The notes beneath the pieces were generated by a model. That model made no database searches. It saw only the letters and a list, made by a program, of their open reading frames with translations, and was not told where the DNA came from. Shown here in pieces: positions 5,751 to 8,382 of a DNA stretch of 8,382 nt; the first letter of the stretch is position 1; each line of letters opens with the position of its first letter. The position numbers and the translations under genes are program-made. The stretch covers positions 1 through 8,382 of the forward strand of contig JAJTBL010000062.1 in NCBI GenBank assembly GCA_021286925.1. Direction: 5' to 3'. This DNA comes from Spirochaetia bacterium. Lineage in GTDB: Bacteria > Spirochaetota > Spirochaetia > Treponematales > Rectinemataceae.

Positions 5751-6799
5751 CAAGGACATGTGCGGCGATAGAGCCGCTGGATGCAAAAAGCCAGGAGGCT
5801 GTGCTGGCGCACCAGGCGAGGCTGACCAAGCCCGCAGGCAGCCTGGGGCGGCTTGAGGCGCTTTCGGTTCAGCTTGCGGGGATTCAGAGGACTAAGACGC
5901 CGCGCGCGGAACAGGGCGCGGTGCTGGTTATGGCGGCTGACCATGGTGTCTGCCAGGAAGGGGTGAGCGCGTTTCCGCAGGAAGTGACGGCGCAGATGGT
6001 GCACAACTTTGTGGCAGGCGGAGCCGCGATCAATGTACTGGGCAGACTCGCGGGGGCGCGCGTCGTAGTTTCCGATGTTGGCGTGGCAAGCGATTTGCCG
6101 GACGGGCTTCCAGTTCACCGGAAAAAGGTGGGGTATGGGACTAAAAACATGGCCGTGGGGCCGGCGATGAGCCGGGAAGAAGCGGTGGCGGCGGTGGAAG
6201 CCGGTATCGAGGTGTTCAATGTCGAATTTGAACGGGCGCCCTTCGATATTTGTGCCACAGGTGACATGGGGATCGGCAATACGACCGCCTCATCTGCAAT
6301 CGCGTCGGTGATAACCGGAAAAAGTCCGGCTCAACTGACGGGAAGGGGCACGGGCATCGATGATGAAGCGCTCAAACGCAAGATCGCGGTGATTGAGACA
6401 GCCATCGCGAAAAATGCGCCGAATCCCGGCGATGCCATCGAAGTGCTCGCCGCGGTGGGAGGTTTTGAAATCGGGGCGCTGGCGGGGGTTATCCTGGCAG
6501 CGGCGGCGCGGCACGTCCCGGTTGTCATCGACGGCTATATTTCCGGGGCGGCAGCGCTGATAGCGGCGGGCATCGCTCCGCTTTCACGGCAGTACATGAT
6601 TGCCGGACACGTTTCGGCGGATTCCGGCCATGCCGCGATGCTGGAGCATCTCGGGCTTGCGCCTTTACTCGATCTGGGCCTTCGGCTCGGGGAGGGCACC
6701 GGCGCGGCGCTTTCCATACTGCTCTGCCGGGCCGCCTGCAGAATCCTCAATGAGATGGCAACCTTCGATTCGGCCGGTGTAGCTGAAAAAGCTGAATAA
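5738..6799 (+). CDS. cobT: Nicotinate-nucleotide:dimethylbenzimidazole phosphoribosyltransferase
   Basis: CobT transfers the phosphoribosyl group from nicotinate mononucleotide to the lower-ligand base (classically 5,6-dimethylbenzimidazole), giving alpha-ribazole 5'-phosphate for the nucleotide loop of cobalamin. The 353-residue protein is of normal length. Landmarks are TKPAGSLGRLEALSVQLAG (about 29-47), VMAADHGVCQEGVSAFP near 65-81, MVHNFVAGGAAINVL (about 87-101), GDMGIGNTTASSAI, and the C-terminal LRLGEGTGAAL, where E319 corresponds to the catalytic glutamate of characterised CobT. The start ATG lies inside the end of cobQ, with GGAGG about 7 nt before it, which suggests coupled translation. 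The actual base used (DMB or another benzimidazole or purine) cannot be read from this sequence. Confidence 0.97.
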   Translation: MVLLTRTCAAIEPLDAKSQEAVLAHQARLTKPAGSLGRLEALSVQLAGIQRTKTPRAEQGAVLVMAADHGVCQEGVSAFPQEVTAQMVHNFVAGGAAINVLGRLAGARVVVSDVGVASDLPDGLPVHRKKVGYGTKNMAVGPAMSREEAVAAVEAGIEVFNVEFERAPFDICATGDMGIGNTTASSAIASVITGKSPAQLTGRGTGIDDEALKRKIAVIETAIAKNAPNPGDAIEVLAAVGGFEIGALAGVILAAAARHVPVVIDGYISGAAALIAAGIAPLSRQYMIAGHVSADSGHAAMLEHLGLAPLLDLGLRLGEGTGAALSILLCRAACRILNEMATFDSAGVAEKAE

Positions 6800-6805
6800 T
6801 AAAGA

Positions 6806-6815
6806 AGAAAGGAGA
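6806..6815 (+). promoter_or_regulatory. Shine-Dalgarno site of btuF
   Basis: The purine-rich AGAAAGGAGA lies about 6 nt before the ATG at 6822, in the 22-nt gap after cobT. It is the strongest ribosome binding site in the operon, which fits the need for excess binding protein over permease. Confidence 0.7.
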
Positions 6816-6821
6816 AGTCTG

Positions 6822-7763
6822 ATGAAAAATTCAAAATATGCTGCGCTTGTCATGATGCTTGTGCTGATGCTGAGCGCTGTTCTGCCTTTTCAAATAGCGG
6901 CGCAGACCCAGGCTCCGGCGCAAAGCGCTGCGGTGAGCGCTGTCGATTCGCTGGGAACGCTGGTGTCGCTGGCAAAGCCTGCCGAACGGGTGGTTTCGCT
7001 GGCACCGGGAATCACGGAAGTGCTCTTTGCGATGGGTGCGGGGAAAACAGTTGTGGGCAATACAACCTACTGCGACTATCCGCAGGAAGCGCTCAGTGTT
7101 CCGAAAGTTGGGGGATTTTCAGCCAAATCGATGTCGGTAGAAAAAATTGTGGCGCTCAAGCCGGATCTGGTTGTCACCTCCGGGAAAATTCACAAAGCGG
7201 TGGCTGACGAACTGCTGAAATATGGAATCGCGATTTTCGCGTATGCACCGAACACGTTTGCCGAAATTGCCCGGGACATGGCTGCGTTGGGACGCCTGAC
7301 TGGAAACCTGGAGCAGGCACGGAGCGCTGGTGCTGAAATGCTTGCCAAAATAGCCGCAGTGCAAACAAAAGTCGCAAGTATTGCAGCTGACAAGCGGATT
7401 TCCGTGTTCTGGGAAACCTATGATGAACCCCTGATGACCTGCGGCGCTTCTACCTTCCAGCACGCCATGATTGAGGCGGCGGGCGGCGTCGATATTTTTT
7501 CGGATCTGCCCGGTGCGTGGCCGACCATCAGCCAGGAAGAAGTGATCAAGCGAATGCCGCAGGTCATTGCCGGCGCTGATGACCATGGCGACAAGATGAC
7601 GGTTGAGCAGGTGAGCAGGCGGCCTGGCTGGAATCTGATTCCAGCCGTGAAAAACAGCCGGATTTTCCTTCTGCCTTCCGCCTTGGTGTCCCGTCCGACG
7701 CCGCGGCTGGCGCAGGGTGTTGAGCGCATGGCGGCATATCTCTATCCAACGCTGTTCCGCTGA
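6822..7763 (+). CDS. btuF: Periplasmic corrinoid-binding protein of an ABC importer, BtuF-like
   Basis: This 313-residue class III substrate-binding protein (helical-backbone, BtuF/FhuD type) captures its ligand in the periplasm and delivers it to the permease. A signal peptide is evident: KNSK, a hydrophobic core to about residue 23, and likely cleavage after IAA (25-27). No lipobox cysteine is present. A low-complexity Ala/Gln linker follows. The N-lobe has ERVVSLAPGITEVLFAMGAG (55-74) and CDYPQEALSVPKVGG, and the C-lobe has TCGASTFQHAMIEAAGGVDIF and an RPTPRLAQGVERMA end helix. The B12 assignment rests on cobQ-cobT and the riboswitch upstream; the fold alone would also fit a siderophore or haem binder. 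It sits 22 nt after cobT, and its stop overlaps the btuC start by one base. Confidence 0.9.
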   Translation: MKNSKYAALVMMLVLMLSAVLPFQIAAQTQAPAQSAAVSAVDSLGTLVSLAKPAERVVSLAPGITEVLFAMGAGKTVVGNTTYCDYPQEALSVPKVGGFSAKSMSVEKIVALKPDLVVTSGKIHKAVADELLKYGIAIFAYAPNTFAEIARDMAALGRLTGNLEQARSAGAEMLAKIAAVQTKVASIAADKRISVFWETYDEPLMTCGASTFQHAMIEAAGGVDIFSDLPGAWPTISQEEVIKRMPQVIAGADDHGDKMTVEQVSRRPGWNLIPAVKNSRIFLLPSALVSRPTPRLAQGVERMAAYLYPTLFR

Positions 7764-8382
7764 TGAAATTTCGATTTGGAAAGCTGGCAGGGGCGGGGCT
7801 TGCGGGGCTCGCCATCAGTCTGATCTTTGTCCTCAGCCTGTCTTTGGGTTCGGTTCGGATTCCGCTGAAGGATGTCTGGATGGTGCTGATTGCGGTGCTG
7901 ACAGGCAAGGCATCAGCGGTTGACCCGACAACTTTGGTTATTGTGTGGCAGCTGCGGGCAGCCCGGACAATACTTGCCGCGCTGACCGGGGCAGCTCTGG
8001 GGGGAAGCGGCGCTATCCTCCAGGGCTTGTTCCGGAATCCGCTTGCGGATCCCTATTCCCTGGGTGTTTCTTCAGGGGCTTCGCTGGGGGCTGTTATCGC
8101 GATCGCGGGAAACTGGAGTCTCGGGCTGTTTTTTATCAGCGCTGTCGAATTGTCAGCGTTTGCGGCGGCCTTGCTGACTGCCGGTCTTGTCTATCTGATA
8201 GCCCGGAGCAACCGCCGGGCATCGACCAGCGTCGCCTTGCTGTTGGCTGGCGCCGCGGTGGGTTCTTTTTTCTCAGCGCTCGTATCGCTCATTGTTTCGC
8301 TGAACGATCGCGATTTGCATACGGTGTTTTTCTGGCTTTTGGGCGGGTTCGGCGGCAAGAGCTGGCCTGATGTCGGTATCGC
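7763..8382 (+). CDS. btuC: ABC importer permease, FecCD/BtuC family, 5' part only
   Basis: The frame starts at the ATG within TGATG at the btuF stop and stays open to the window edge, giving 206 codons of a protein that is normally about 330-350 residues. It opens with a short basic segment (MKFRFGK) and a hydrophobic helix. The diagnostic FecCD-family stretch follows: RAARTILAALTGAALGGSG, then AILQGLFRNPLADPYSLGVSSGASLGA (roughly residues 67-112). After further helices comes HTVFFWLLGGFGGKSW near the edge. As a homodimer in the inner membrane, the protein would form the translocation path, with an ATPase (BtuD-like) expected downstream. No Shine-Dalgarno is seen, so translation is probably coupled to btuF. 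Corrinoid specificity is inferred from the operon. Confidence 0.92.
   Translation, partial: MKFRFGKLAGAGLAGLAISLIFVLSLSLGSVRIPLKDVWMVLIAVLTGKASAVDPTTLVIVWQLRAARTILAALTGAALGGSGAILQGLFRNPLADPYSLGVSSGASLGAVIAIAGNWSLGLFFISAVELSAFAAALLTAGLVYLIARSNRRASTSVALLLAGAAVGSFFSALVSLIVSLNDRDLHTVFFWLLGGFGGKSWPDVGI

Noticed and set aside
4119..5786. 555-codon open frame on the minus strand
   Set aside because: It lies antisense to cobQ, whose motifs are unmistakable. Its translation is rich in His/Arg/Gln with no recognisable domain, so it is a shadow of GC-rich codon use.
5630..6118. 162-codon minus-strand frame across the cobQ/cobT junction
   Set aside because: It is antisense to both real genes and has no domain or ribosome binding site.
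7945..8370. 141-codon + strand frame near the right edge
   Set aside because: It is out of frame with btuC, which shows the FecCD motif and stays open to the edge.
1..8382. CRISPR arrays, tRNA or rRNA genes, intact transposases
   Set aside because: I saw no regularly spaced direct repeats, no tRNA-like cloverleaf with CCA end, no rRNA core sequences and no transposase motifs on either strand.

Overview
The window looks like chromosomal DNA of a diderm (Gram-negative-type) bacterium of moderate to high GC. The best evidence for this is the BtuF-like binding protein, which has an ordinary cleavable signal peptide and no lipobox cysteine, as expected for a soluble periplasmic protein. I cannot name the phylum from sequence alone. 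Every intact gene reads on the + strand.

Left part (1-3750): three apparently unrelated single genes sit far apart. They are a class I SAM-dependent methyltransferase (214-801), an aldo/keto reductase with a complete catalytic tetrad (1233-2105), and a 12-helix MFS transporter of the fucose-permease-like group (about 2530-3747). The gaps hold a 17-bp perfect inverted repeat (78-140), a short element bounded by imperfect inverted 12-mers (920-1061), a 14-bp palindrome just before the reductase, a hairpin after it, and a decayed minus-strand remnant (2156-2371) of what I read as the N-terminus of a DUF2075-type nuclease/helicase protein.

Right part (3870-8382): a cobalamin operon. A terminator-like hairpin closes the MFS unit. 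It is followed by a -10-like box, a clear cobalamin riboswitch (3928-4088, with a closing P1 helix), a possible 16-codon leader ORF, and then cobQ (cobyric acid synthase), cobT (NaMN:DMB phosphoribosyltransferase), btuF (periplasmic corrinoid-binding protein) and btuC (permease, cut by the window edge). The genes overlap or nearly touch: cobQ/cobT by 13 nt, btuF/btuC by 1 nt, and cobT/btuF are 22 nt apart. They are therefore probably one transcript repressed by adenosylcobalamin. Import (BtuFC, presumably with an ATPase beyond the edge) brings in corrinoids. CobQ amidates the a,c-diamide to cobyric acid, and CobT activates the lower ligand for nucleotide-loop assembly.

I see no wholly new system. 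The most informative unlisted items are the leader ORF between riboswitch and cobQ, the DUF2075-like remnant, the likely leaderless methyltransferase mRNA, and the btuC gene running off the edge.
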